A stretch of DNA of 9,143 nucleotides from Thermoplasmata archaeon (GCA_021850835.1 JAJZKS010000059.1:1-9143); one strand, 5' to 3'. Shown: positions 1-7,553, counted from the stretch's first letter. Made by a program: numbers and translations. The notes: generated from the letters alone by a model not told the origin.

Positions 1-1
1 A

Positions 2-10
2 TTTAATTTT
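2..10 (+). promoter_or_regulatory. possible TATA-like box before gyrB
   Basis: The T/A-only stretch TTTAATTTT lies about 22 bases before the gyrB ATG, slightly closer than the usual archaeal TATA-to-start distance for a leaderless mRNA. A weak purine-rich GGAAGTGG at 11-18 could instead act as a ribosome binding site. The window starts here, so the real promoter may lie outside it. Confidence 0.25.
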
Positions 11-26
11 GGAAGTGGTAAATTCA

Positions 27-1967
27 ATGGAAAATTATGATTCATCTCAGATACAGATTCTAGAAGGACTGAAAGCTGTAAGAAAAGTTCCCGGAATGTA
101 TATTGGCTCAACTGATGAGCGTGGCCTACACCACCTCGTCTATGAAGTAGTCGACAACAGCGTTGACGAAGCTAACGCTGGTGTTGCCAAGGGCATTTAT
201 ATAACCATATACAAAGACACTTCAATCAGCGTTGAGGATGACGGAAGAGGGATCCCTGTTGACCTGCACCCCAAGTATAACAGGCCTGGCCTTGAGATAG
301 TCCTTACAGAACTGCACAGCGGTGCTAAATTTGACAAGAAAGTCTACAAGATCACCGGAGGTCTTCACGGAGTGGGTGTACATGTGGTCAATGCGCTTTC
401 CTCGAGGCTTACTGCAATAGTCAAGAAAGGGAACGAGGTATACTTCGAGACATTCAAGCAGGGAGCGCCTGTAACCAAACTCGAATCCATGAAGACTTCT
501 GAGTTCACAAAGAACCCACCTGAAGACATGAAAAATGTCTCAATCCAGCTTGAAAAATCCCATGGGACCATTATATGGTTCTACCCGGACCCTGAAATTT
601 TTGAAACAGTGGATTTCTCGTTTTCCACCATCCTTGAGAGAACCAGGGACCTTGCATTCCTGAATCCCGGAATCAGCATAACTATAGAGGACCAGAGGAC
701 AGAGCAGAAAGAAACCTTGCATTTCGAAGGTGGCCTTTCCGCATTTGTGGAGTACCTGGGTGAAGGATATAATTCCGTCCACAAGGAACCAATTTCCAAC
801 AAGGTGGAACTTGAAAACGGGATCGTGGAGTTCGCCTTCCAGTATAATACAGGCGTTTCTGAGAGCATTGAAAGTTTTGTCAATAACATCAACACAATAG
901 AAGGCGGAACACATGTTGCTGGATTCAGGGCAGGTCTCTCAAGGGCTATACAGGACTATGCCAAGAACAAGAACATGGTAAAGGGTGTTGAGGCCATCAC
1001 AGGAGATGACGTAAGGGAAGGCATTGTTGCTGTTCTGCACATCAAGATAGCTGAGCCGCAATTTGAGGGACAGACAAAGTCAAAGCTAGGAAACAGCGAA
1101 GCCAGGGGAATGGTTCAATCGGTTACTGAAACATATCTCAGGGAGTACTTCGAATCCTATCCAAACATTGCCGATCTGATTGTCAAGAGGGCACTTGCAG
1201 CTGCTGCTGCGAGGGAAGCTTCAAGAAAGGCAAGGGACCTTGTGAGGAGAAAATCAGCTCTTGAAGGCGGTGGCCTTCCGGGGAAGCTTGCGGACTGCTC
1301 TTCCAACGACAGCACCAGAACGGAACTTTACATTGTGGAGGGTAACTCTGCAGGAGGCACTGCTAAGCAGGCCAGGAACAGGGAATTCCAGGCTATTCTG
1401 CCCCTGAGGGGGAAGATCCTCAATGTGGAAAAGGCCACAGATGTCAAGACTCTCGAGAATGCAATCATACGAGATCTAATCACAGCAATGGGGACGAGCA
1501 TCAAGGAAGACCTTGACCTTTCAAAGCTAAGATATGGGAAAATCATAATCATGACAGATGCTGATGTGGACGGCGCACACATCCGAACACTTCTGCTGAC
1601 ATTCTTTTACAGATTTTCGAGGGAACTAATTACAAACGGGAAGATATACTTCGCCCAACCGCCGCTTTACAGGATCCAGAAAGGGGAAAAAGTGGAATAC
1701 GTCTATTCTGAGAAAGACAAGGACAAAGTTGCCTCAAAAATGGGGGCAAATGCAATTACCCAGAGGTTCAAGGGTTTGGGAGAAATGAACCCGGAGCAGT
1801 TGTGGGACACTACTATGAACCCTGATACTAGAAAATTAGTGGAAGTTTCGATCGAGGACGGCGCTTATGCAGACAGGCTCTTCTCCATACTTATGGGTGA
1901 CAAAGTTGAGCCGAGAAGGAAATTCATCGAAGAGAATGCCAGGTACGTCACCAATATAGACCTGTGA
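27..1967 (+). CDS. gyrB: DNA gyrase subunit B (ATPase and Toprim subunit)
   Basis: Type IIA topoisomerase ATPase subunit, 646 residues; with GyrA it forms the A2B2 enzyme that introduces negative supercoils using ATP. The GHKL ATPase domain shows E40 (general base) and N44 in EVVDNSVDEA, DDGRGIP at 71-77 and the ATP lid GGLHGVGV at 111-118; the transducer lysine is K351 in QTKSKL. The Toprim domain has E438 in VEGNSAGG and D511/D513/D515 in DADVDG. The length fits short GyrB proteins without the insertion found in E. coli. I chose ATG at 27 because it gives the N-terminal arm MENYDSS, matching the conserved YDSS arm of bacterial GyrB; in-frame TTG at 9 and GTG at 15 would only add non-conserved residues. 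Odd points: the usual EGDSAGG aspartate is N440, and the residues aligned with E. coli S121 and R136 are H119 and K134. The gyrA gene follows after 9 bases. Confidence 0.97.
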   Translation: MENYDSSQIQILEGLKAVRKVPGMYIGSTDERGLHHLVYEVVDNSVDEANAGVAKGIYITIYKDTSISVEDDGRGIPVDLHPKYNRPGLEIVLTELHSGAKFDKKVYKITGGLHGVGVHVVNALSSRLTAIVKKGNEVYFETFKQGAPVTKLESMKTSEFTKNPPEDMKNVSIQLEKSHGTIIWFYPDPEIFETVDFSFSTILERTRDLAFLNPGISITIEDQRTEQKETLHFEGGLSAFVEYLGEGYNSVHKEPISNKVELENGIVEFAFQYNTGVSESIESFVNNINTIEGGTHVAGFRAGLSRAIQDYAKNKNMVKGVEAITGDDVREGIVAVLHIKIAEPQFEGQTKSKLGNSEARGMVQSVTETYLREYFESYPNIADLIVKRALAAAAAREASRKARDLVRRKSALEGGGLPGKLADCSSNDSTRTELYIVEGNSAGGTAKQARNREFQAILPLRGKILNVEKATDVKTLENAIIRDLITAMGTSIKEDLDLSKLRYGKIIIMTDADVDGAHIRTLLLTFFYRFSRELITNGKIYFAQPPLYRIQKGEKVEYVYSEKDKDKVASKMGANAITQRFKGLGEMNPEQLWDTTMNPDTRKLVEVSIEDGAYADRLFSILMGDKVEPRRKFIEENARYVTNIDL

Positions 1968-1970
1968 GGT
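1966..1970 (+). promoter_or_regulatory. gyrA ribosome binding site
   Basis: GAGGT overlaps the gyrB stop codon and sits 6 bases before the gyrA ATG. It is complementary to the archaeal 16S 3' end. The position suggests that gyrA translation is coupled to termination on gyrB, which would help keep the two subunits in balance. Confidence 0.7.
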
Positions 1971-1976
1971 TAAAAA

Positions 1977-4373
1977 ATGGAAAAAAGACCTATTGAAAAC
2001 GAGATCAAACAATCATACTTAGAATACGCCATGAGCGTTATTGTATCAAGGGCACTCCCGGAAGTGCGGGATGGCCTGAAACCAGTTCAACGGAAAATTT
2101 TGTTTGCTATGAGTGAGCTTGGTTTCACTCATGACAAGCCGTACAAGAAGTCGGCAAGAATTGTTGGAGAAGCCATGGGTAAGTATCATCCGCACGGTGA
2201 CACTGCAATTTATGATGCTCTTGCAAGGATGGCCCAGGACTTTTCATTCAGGTATCCATTGATCGATGGGCAGGGAAACTTCGGTTCGATTGATGGGGAT
2301 TCGCCAGGAGCCATGAGGTATACTGAGGCAAGAATGGCAAGGCTTTCAGAGGAAATGCTGGAGGACATTGACAAGAACACTGTCCCATTCATGCTAAACT
2401 TTGATGGATCCCTTGAAGAACCGGAATACTTCCCCACAAAAGTGCCCAACCTTCTCATTAACGGTAGTTCAGGCATTGCCGTTGGAATGGCGACCAACAT
2501 GCCGCCGCACAACCTTAACGAAGTCTGCAATGCAATTACCTATGCACTTGACAATCCGGAATACGAGGTCGAGGATCTCCTTAAGTTCGTAAAGGGGCCG
2601 GATTTCCCAGGTGGAGGGATTTCATTCTACACCCCTGAACTGGTAGACGCTTATACCAAGGGAAGAGGCAAGGTCGTATCCCAGGGAGAAGTTGATATGA
2701 AAGACCCCAAGCATATCATAATCAAGAGCCTGCCATACAATGTGAACAAGGCCGTTTTCATCCAGAATGTTGCTGAACATGTTAAGAATGAGGTTCTCAA
2801 GGGTATAACTGACATCAGGGATGAAAGCGACAGGACAGGCATGCGCATAGTAATAAAGGTCAGGGATGAGGACATGAAAGGCCTAATACTTAACCAGCTT
2901 TATGAGCACACTGAACTTGAATCATCTTTCGGTATCATAAACCTGGTTCTGGTGAATAACCAGCCCAGGACCCTAAACCTGAAGGGCATGGTCCAGACTT
3001 TCATTGACCACAGGCTTGAAGTTATTGTCAAAAGGTCGGAATTTGAACTCAAGAAACTCAGGGAAAGGGAACACATACTTCTCGGACTTTCAAGGGCCCT
3101 TGAGGACATAGACCATGTCATAGAGATCATCAGGAAGGCCAAGGATGTACCCGACGCAAGGGCAAAACTGATGAAAGCGCTGGGCATCGACGAAATCCAG
3201 ACCAATGCCATCCTTGACCTGAGGCTGCAGAAGCTCACTACTCTAGAAGTTTCAAAAGTTCTGGAAGAACTGGCCGAAGTCCGTGCAAAGATTGCATCCT
3301 TCGAAGATCTTCTTTCAAATGAGGGCAAGAGGAAGCGAATAATCAAGCAGGAAATGCTTGACCTTTCCAAGAAATACGGTGACAAAAGAAGGTCCAAGAT
3401 CACCTACAAGCAGATGAAAGGCAGATCTATTGAAGATCTAATACCAAAGGAGGACGATGTCCTGATCCTGAGCGAAGGTAACCTTCTCAAGAGAGTATCA
3501 CTGGAAGAATACCGTGCACAGCGCCGTGGAGGGAAAGGCATCATAACATCCACAAGAAGAGAGGACAGCATCAAGAGCATTGTTTCTTGCAGTTCCCACG
3601 ATGACATTTTCTTCTTCACAAACACGGGACGGGTACTGAAGTCAAAGGCTTACGAGATTGAAAAGAAGGGCAGGAAATCTGTGGGCGTTACAGCCTCCAC
3701 CTATCTGCCCCTGTCTGAAGGGGAGACCATCAAGCAGATAATGAAATCTCCTGAGAACAAGAAATCTGATCTTGTGATAATGACCAGGAATGGCTTCATA
3801 AAGAAGACCTTGGCAACCAATCTCTTCATCATGAGGGCATCTGGCCTCAAGATCATCACTCTTGCAGAGGATGACGAAGTAGTTGCAGTTGAATCAACAA
3901 CTGGCGGGAAAAATGTCGTTGTCATTTCAAACCAGGGCAAGGGTGCTGTATTCAAGCTCTCTGAGGTCAGGGGAACCGGCCGGTCATCCAGGGGAGTAAG
4001 GGCAATGCGCCTTAAGGACGCCGACTACGTGATCACTGGATTCATAGCTGATGACGACCAGGAAATCCTCACCATATCGGAGTTTGGGATTGGAAAGAGG
4101 ACTCCACTGGCAGAATTCTCTGTTCACCACAGAGGATCTTCAGGGATACTGGTGTTCAAGAAGAGTGAAAGAACCGGGAGGCTTGTAAAGGCCATACCAG
4201 TGGGAAGAGACGACGACATCATGGTAGTCACAAAGAATGAGAAGACCATCAGGCTCAAAGTCAGCGGCATCAAGAGCCAGTCCAGGGTAACTTCTGGCGT
4301 AAAGCTTATTGATGTTGGTGAGGGCGACTGGGTTCTCGAAGTCTCAAGAGTCGAAGGTTCTGATGACCAGTGA
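1977..4373 (+). CDS. gyrA: DNA gyrase subunit A (DNA cleavage and wrapping subunit)
   Basis: Breakage-reunion subunit of gyrase, 798 residues. The winged-helix region holds the catalytic R114-Y115 pair in [12 protein letters not shown], and the quinolone-site helix reads [10 protein letters not shown] with T76 and D80 at the positions of E. coli S83 and D87. A charged tower and coiled-coil region follows (roughly 340-480). The C-terminal DNA-wrapping beta-pinwheel starts near residue 490 and contains an intact GyrA box, QRRGGKG, at 515-521; this element is required for negative supercoiling and is absent or degenerate in topoisomerase IV. RG-rich degenerate repeats such as GTGRSSRGV mark later blades. 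The protein ends soon after the last blade with only a short polar tail, shorter than E. coli GyrA (875). The start at 1977 is fixed by the RBS and by the conserved N-terminal sequence. Its end overlaps or abuts hom. Confidence 0.97.
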   Translation: MEKRPIENEIKQSYLEYAMSVIVSRALPEVRDGLKPVQRKILFAMSELGFTHDKPYKKSARIVGEAMGKYHPHGDTAIYDALARMAQDFSFRYPLIDGQGNFGSIDGDSPGAMRYTEARMARLSEEMLEDIDKNTVPFMLNFDGSLEEPEYFPTKVPNLLINGSSGIAVGMATNMPPHNLNEVCNAITYALDNPEYEVEDLLKFVKGPDFPGGGISFYTPELVDAYTKGRGKVVSQGEVDMKDPKHIIIKSLPYNVNKAVFIQNVAEHVKNEVLKGITDIRDESDRTGMRIVIKVRDEDMKGLILNQLYEHTELESSFGIINLVLVNNQPRTLNLKGMVQTFIDHRLEVIVKRSEFELKKLREREHILLGLSRALEDIDHVIEIIRKAKDVPDARAKLMKALGIDEIQTNAILDLRLQKLTTLEVSKVLEELAEVRAKIASFEDLLSNEGKRKRIIKQEMLDLSKKYGDKRRSKITYKQMKGRSIEDLIPKEDDVLILSEGNLLKRVSLEEYRAQRRGGKGIITSTRREDSIKSIVSCSSHDDIFFFTNTGRVLKSKAYEIEKKGRKSVGVTASTYLPLSEGETIKQIMKSPENKKSDLVIMTRNGFIKKTLATNLFIMRASGLKIITLAEDDEVVAVESTTGGKNVVVISNQGKGAVFKLSEVRGTGRSSRGVRAMRLKDADYVITGFIADDDQEILTISEFGIGKRTPLAEFSVHHRGSSGILVFKKSERTGRLVKAIPVGRDDDIMVVTKNEKTIRLKVSGIKSQSRVTSGVKLIDVGEGDWVLEVSRVEGSDDQ
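4354..4358 (+). promoter_or_regulatory. ribosome binding site for hom inside the gyrA end
   Basis: AAGGT lies within the last codons of gyrA, 4 bases before the ATG at 4363. It favours that start over the in-frame ATG at 4378, which has only a weak GTGA (4370-4373) before it. Confidence 0.5.
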
Positions 4374-5379
4374 AACCATGAAGGTGGCAATCCTTGGCCT
4401 GGGCAACGTGGGCCAGAATTTTATCAGGATCCTTTCCGATAGCGGTGGGCATATAAAGGAATCCTGCGGAAGAGACATAGAAGTTGCCTTCGTTGCGGAT
4501 TCCTCAGTCATCGTTAAAGTCGATCAAGGGCGAACCTACGCAAACATACTGCTGGCCAAGCGTGCACAAAACATCAAGAGCCTTGGAGAGCCAGCCACAA
4601 TAGAACAGGTCCTCGAATCAGGCTTAGATGCCATAATAGATGTTTCCTCCGCCTCCAAGGATGGCAACAGGGAATTGGAGATTTTCCGTGCAGCCATAGA
4701 TAAAGGAATCAACATTGTGACAGCCAACAAGTCCCCTCTAGCCCTGCACTGGGCAGAGATAGTCCCCTATGCCAGGAACAGGGGCGTTAAAGTCCTTTTC
4801 GAAGCAACAGTTGCAGGTGGAGTGCCTCTGTTCAATTTCACCAAGTACAGCTGTGGGCCCTCGAAGGTCATCAAATTCAGAGGGATTGTGAGCCTTACAG
4901 CCAATTATGTGCTAAAAATGATGCACTCCGGAACATCTTTTGAGGAAGCGGTCAAGAAAGCACAGGAAATGGGGGTGGCTGAGACTGATTACACGGACGA
5001 CACATCCGGGCTTGATGGCGCTAGAAAGACAGTGATCCTTGCAAATGCCTTATTTGACAGAGAGTTCAGCCTGAAAGACATTAAATATTCAGGAATACCT
5101 GAAGTAGACCTTACAGAGCTAACATCTAAAGGAGACAGGCTCAGACTTTTTACTTCCATTACCTCAGAGAATGAAACACTTGAAATCAGCACCGGCTTTG
5201 GCCTACTCGATCAGGGAGATTTTCTTCTATCTCTGGAAGAATCAGCTCTTGGCTATGAAATCAAGACTGACAACAATGGTGTCCTGAGGGTTTCAAGTGC
5301 ACACGATGGACCAAGGGAAACAGCGGCCGCGGTTGTCAATGACGTAATGATACTTGCCAGGGAAGGAAAGGCACACTGA
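4363..5379 (+). CDS. hom: homoserine dehydrogenase, short form without ACT domain
   Basis: NAD(P)-dependent enzyme of the aspartate family pathway, reducing aspartate semialdehyde to homoserine for threonine and methionine synthesis; 338 residues. The N-terminal Rossmann fold has GLGNVG at 12-17. TANK ends at K123, and a catalytic core with ATVAGGVPL follows. The signature region reads E207-T-D209 ... D218-x3-K222, matching in spacing the catalytic E208, D219 and K223 of the yeast enzyme. The chain stops after the catalytic domain, so the C-terminal ACT regulatory domain of many bacterial enzymes is missing and threonine feedback through it is not expected. Odd point: the usual NGTTNY motif is replaced by SLTANY (177-182), so a related dehydrogenase role is possible. 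Start at 4363 overlaps gyrA by 11 bases; ATG 4378 would give 333 residues beginning directly at the Rossmann strand. Probably co-transcribed with gyrBA. Confidence 0.85.
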   Translation: MTSETMKVAILGLGNVGQNFIRILSDSGGHIKESCGRDIEVAFVADSSVIVKVDQGRTYANILLAKRAQNIKSLGEPATIEQVLESGLDAIIDVSSASKDGNRELEIFRAAIDKGINIVTANKSPLALHWAEIVPYARNRGVKVLFEATVAGGVPLFNFTKYSCGPSKVIKFRGIVSLTANYVLKMMHSGTSFEEAVKKAQEMGVAETDYTDDTSGLDGARKTVILANALFDREFSLKDIKYSGIPEVDLTELTSKGDRLRLFTSITSENETLEISTGFGLLDQGDFLLSLEESALGYEIKTDNNGVLRVSSAHDGPRETAAAVVNDVMILAREGKAH

Positions 5380-5413
5380 GGATCAGAGAAGATTTTACGG
5401 CAATGTGCAATAC

Positions 5414-5418
5414 AGGTG
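5414..5418 (+). promoter_or_regulatory. ribosome binding site deciding a TTG start
   Basis: AGGTG matches the archaeal anti-Shine-Dalgarno and sits 4 bases before the TTG at 5423. It is the main reason for choosing this non-ATG start for the hydrolase; no in-frame ATG exists in the N-terminal region. Confidence 0.5.
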
Positions 5419-5422
5419 TACC

Positions 5423-6391
5423 TTGACCCAAGTAATCAGGCATGAAGTTCCAATTGCAATAAGGGCACTCAAGACCGCCAATATATATGAAATCAACAAT
5501 GGCAGGCACATCCTCGTGGACACTGGAATGTCTCCTGGTTCACTGGATTTTTTGCTGGACAGGGGTGTAGATTTTTCTAAGATAGAACTGGTTGTTCTCA
5601 CTCACCTTCACGTAGACCACATTGGTGGTGCACAGGCCTTCAGGGACAAGTATGGCATTCCAATCGCCATAGGAAGCAATGATGCCCTGAGGATTAGGAA
5701 AATTCAGGAAGACAGGGATGGATTTGGAAAATTCCTGTCAGGGGAACTTGCTGCAAACGGCACTCCATCGGACATCCTTTCAAGAATTGTAGACAGGCAC
5801 TCAGTACTTGACAATATGTCACTTTATCATGACATAGACCTGGACAGGGAGCTAAAAGGAGGGGAAAAGATTGGAAGCAATATTGAAATCATAAGCAACC
5901 CAGGCCATTCACCCGGTTCTATCTCTATACACATACCAGATACGAATTACCTGTTCACGGGAGACCATCTGCTTCCAGGCATTACCCCAAACATAAGTTT
6001 TTATGACGAGGAGTCAGATATGCTTGGGCTTTACATTGAAAGCCTGAAGGAGACCCTCAAACTCCATGCAGAAAAGATTTTCCCAGGCCACAGGGATCCT
6101 TTCACCAACGGAAACAGCAGGATCCTTGAAATTCTCAACCATCACCTGGAAAGGCTTAATGAAATACTTTCAGTTTCGGGGGGATGGAGCAGTGCGTTTG
6201 AGGTTGCTTCAAGAATAAAGTGGAGCAAAGGAAGGACGCTGGATTCAATGAACCTCATGGAAATGAATTTTGCAATTGGCGAAGCCATATCACACCTGAG
6301 GCATCTTTACTCTTTGGGAATGGTTGAAAAGAAGGAGAAATCCGGTATATCGACTTTCAAGTCTTCCGGTCAGGCCCTCAAAGCACTGTAG
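5423..6391 (+). CDS. metallo-beta-lactamase-fold hydrolase with C-terminal winged-helix-like domain (LACTB2-like)
   Basis: Predicted binuclear zinc hydrolase, 322 residues from TTG 5423. The zinc ligands of the fold are all visible: HLHVDH (H61, H63, D65, H66), H162 in NPGHSPGS, D181 in TGDH and H223 in PGHRDPF. Residues about 245-322 form a helical tail with a basic hairpin-like end (RHLYSLGMVEKKE), resembling the winged-helix extension of LACTB2-type members. The substrate cannot be read from the sequence: relatives include thioesterases, hydroxyacyl-glutathione hydrolases and RNA-acting enzymes. No signal peptide, so cytoplasmic. It begins 43 bases after hom on the same strand and is probably the last gene of the gyrBA-hom block. 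A GTG at 5405 and a TTG at 5354 are in-frame alternative starts with poorer support. Its 3' end overlaps the convergent reductase gene by 22 bases. Confidence 0.88.
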   Translation: MTQVIRHEVPIAIRALKTANIYEINNGRHILVDTGMSPGSLDFLLDRGVDFSKIELVVLTHLHVDHIGGAQAFRDKYGIPIAIGSNDALRIRKIQEDRDGFGKFLSGELAANGTPSDILSRIVDRHSVLDNMSLYHDIDLDRELKGGEKIGSNIEIISNPGHSPGSISIHIPDTNYLFTGDHLLPGITPNISFYDEESDMLGLYIESLKETLKLHAEKIFPGHRDPFTNGNSRILEILNHHLERLNEILSVSGGWSSAFEVASRIKWSKGRTLDSMNLMEMNFAIGEAISHLRHLYSLGMVEKKEKSGISTFKSSGQALKAL

Positions 6392-7173
6392 TCTTCGGCT
6401 TTCAGAGGTATATTTGTAGCCGCGAGGAGTTCATCTATATGAATTGGATTTGATGACTTTGGAATTGGGTAGGCTTTTTCCATAACATACCTCAATGACA
6501 TCTGTACCGGCGTAACTCCGTACTTATCAGCCATTGCGACGAGGTTCTGGTAAATTGAAGTCCGGCCTTTCATGATTGGAGTGTATGCAATGACATCGAT
6601 ACCATTCTCTTCACAGAACGGTATCAGTTCATGTTCTGGCGTTCTATTGCTGAAGTTATACTCGACCTGGTTTGCACAGATTTTCGTATTTTCTGTCGCT
6701 TCAATGGCCTCTTTCAGCTGGGTCACACTGAAATTGCTTACGCCAATGTTCTTGGCAAGTCCTGAAGCAACTAACTCTTCCATTGCCGATATGGTCTCCT
6801 TTATGGGCACACTAGGATTAGGCCAGTGTATAAGGTATAGGTCAATATAATCCGTTTCAAGCCTAGATATACTCTTTCTGGCAGAATCTAAGAGGGTATC
6901 ATGGGTTAGGTGATCACTCCAGACTTTTGAGATAACAAAAATATTCTTCCGATCATATGCAGAAATAGCTTTCCCTACAATTTCCTCAGTATGTCCCAAA
7001 GCGTACATTTCTGCAGTATCGATGACATTGATTCCATGGTCAATGGCGTATCTGATTGCCTTAATGTGGTCCAAATCATGGCTGAAGTCTGGGGATTGCC
7101 CTCCCCCCATTTTCCATGTACCCAGCCCGAAGCTCGATACTTTCCTGCCGCACAGCGTATCTTTCATGCTCAT
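6370..7173 (-). CDS. aldo/keto reductase
   Basis: NADPH-dependent oxidoreductase with a TIM-barrel fold, 267 residues, slightly short for the family. The catalytic tetrad is intact: D52 and Y57 (IDTAEMYALG), K83 (ISKVW) and H116 (DLYLIHWPNP). The family sequences GLGTW (16-20), IGVSNFS (143-149) and QVEYN (169-173) and the cofactor-binding IPKSSNP (237-243) are present. It resembles small monomeric reductases of the 2,5-diketogluconate reductase and prostaglandin F synthase type; the natural carbonyl substrate is not predictable. Soluble, cytoplasmic. It lies 36 bases downstream of the zinc-ribbon gene on the same strand, so it may share its transcript, but it also has a possible promoter of its own. 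ATG 7173 is used; ATG 7167 (two codons in) lies about 26 bases from the TATA-like box and would suit a leaderless transcript. Confidence 0.93.
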   Translation of the reverse strand: MSMKDTLCGRKVSSFGLGTWKMGGGQSPDFSHDLDHIKAIRYAIDHGINVIDTAEMYALGHTEEIVGKAISAYDRKNIFVISKVWSDHLTHDTLLDSARKSISRLETDYIDLYLIHWPNPSVPIKETISAMEELVASGLAKNIGVSNFSVTQLKEAIEATENTKICANQVEYNFSNRTPEHELIPFCEENGIDVIAYTPIMKGRTSIYQNLVAMADKYGVTPVQMSLRYVMEKAYPIPKSSNPIHIDELLAATNIPLKAEDYSALRA

Positions 7174-7179
7174 GTATAA

Positions 7180-7190
7180 AGGGTCACCCT
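7180..7190. promoter_or_regulatory. palindrome before the aldo/keto reductase gene
   Basis: AGGGTCACCCT is a perfect 5-1-5 inverted repeat, between a TATA-like box and the reductase ATG (7 to 17 bases before it). On the minus strand it contains GGTGA (7188-7184), a possible ribosome binding site 10 bases before the ATG. It could be an operator, but arms of this length also occur by chance. Confidence 0.3.
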
Positions 7191-7197
7191 AAAATAA
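7190..7197 (-). promoter_or_regulatory. TATA-like box for the aldo/keto reductase
   Basis: TTATTTTA on the minus strand is centred about 26 bases before ATG 7167 and about 20 before ATG 7173. It may serve the reductase alone; it also overlaps the T-rich end of the preceding gene. Confidence 0.3.
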
Positions 7198-7198
7198 G

Positions 7199-7213
7199 TT
7201 AGGTTTCGCCTAA
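7199..7213 (-). terminator. weak hairpin with T-rich tail after the zinc-ribbon gene
   Basis: On the minus strand TTAGG and CCTAA pair around a 5-base loop at the zinc-ribbon stop codon, and the T-rich CTTATTTTA follows. Archaeal transcription often ends at T-rich runs, so this may end part of the transcript before the reductase gene. The stem is only 5 bp. Confidence 0.25.
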
Positions 7214-7470
7214 GCTACACCAGTTTCCAGATAAGAATGGTCAGGGAGGCTTTTTATGTTCAGATCAGGGTGTGCAGCCTGCCATTCTTCCAGTGATTCT
7301 TTTCCATCCAGGCGGATCGGATCAAAATTGGTGGAACCACAGCTTGGGCATGTCATTGTCAGTTTATTGAATATATGCGGCTTGAAGAGATCTGTAGCGA
7401 CAAAGATGTGTTCGAATTCAATACCACAGTTCTTGCATTTAATTTTCCATTTGTGCACTTTTTTCTCCAT
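7210..7470 (-). CDS. small zinc-ribbon protein
   Basis: An 86-residue protein with two Cys pairs, C12-x2-C15 (CKNCG) and C41-x2-C44 (CPSCGS), separated by 25 residues, typical of a treble-clef or zinc-ribbon module binding one Zn. A lysine-rich start (MEKKVHKWKIK) precedes it and an acidic, unstructured-looking tail with a DGKESLEEWQ helix follows. No enzyme signature is visible; such proteins commonly bind nucleic acid or a partner protein. I chose ATG 7470 because the upstream in-frame ATG at 7551 would add 27 residues that run through the divergent promoter and show no family-like sequence. It is divergent from the PaiB-like gene and is followed on the same strand by the reductase. I do not recognise a specific family. 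Confidence 0.75.
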   Translation of the reverse strand: MEKKVHKWKIKCKNCGIEFEHIFVATDLFKPHIFNKLTMTCPSCGSTNFDPIRLDGKESLEEWQAAHPDLNIKSLPDHSYLETGVA

Positions 7471-7484
7471 GGAATTTGATCTTC

Positions 7485-7495
7485 TTATGGCATAA
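7485..7495. promoter_or_regulatory. palindrome in the divergent promoter region
   Basis: TTATGGCATAA is a perfect 5-1-5 inverted repeat, 15 bases upstream of the zinc-ribbon ATG and overlapping its TATA-like box. A regulator bound here could block that promoter. Short arms, so chance is possible. Confidence 0.3.
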
Positions 7496-7498
7496 CTA
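7492..7498 (-). promoter_or_regulatory. TATA-like box for the zinc-ribbon gene
   Basis: TAGTTAT on the minus strand is centred 25 bases before ATG 7470. No clear Shine-Dalgarno precedes that ATG, which suits a leaderless mRNA. Confidence 0.35.
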
Positions 7499-7518
7499 TC
7501 TTTGCAGCAATCAATGGC

Positions 7519-7528
7519 AATATAATTA
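7519..7528 (+). promoter_or_regulatory. TATA box for the PaiB-like gene
   Basis: AATATAATTA is centred about 30 bases before ATG 7554, predicting a transcript with a leader of only a few bases. No Shine-Dalgarno is seen between the two. This is the clearest archaeal-type promoter in the window. Confidence 0.5.
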
Positions 7529-7553
7529 TGTAAAGTCTTACGGTATTGCACTT

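Noticed and set aside
2900..3403. 167-codon antisense open frame within gyrA
   Set aside because: Ser/Leu-rich, low-complexity translation opposite a strongly conserved coding region; it is a shadow of gyrA codon use. The other antisense frames in gyrB, gyrA and hom are rejected for the same reason.
1977..4373. Topoisomerase IV (ParC) instead of GyrA
   Set aside because: The intact GyrA box QRRGGKG and a full-length pinwheel region identify gyrase.
7471..7551. 27-codon N-terminal extension of the zinc-ribbon protein
   Set aside because: It would run through the promoter of the divergent PaiB-like gene and shows no family-like sequence; ATG 7470 has its own TATA-like box.
7476..7553. 26-codon N-terminal extension of the PaiB-like protein
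   Set aside because: The family starts at MYxPKxF, which matches ATG 7554, and the extension spans the TATA box.
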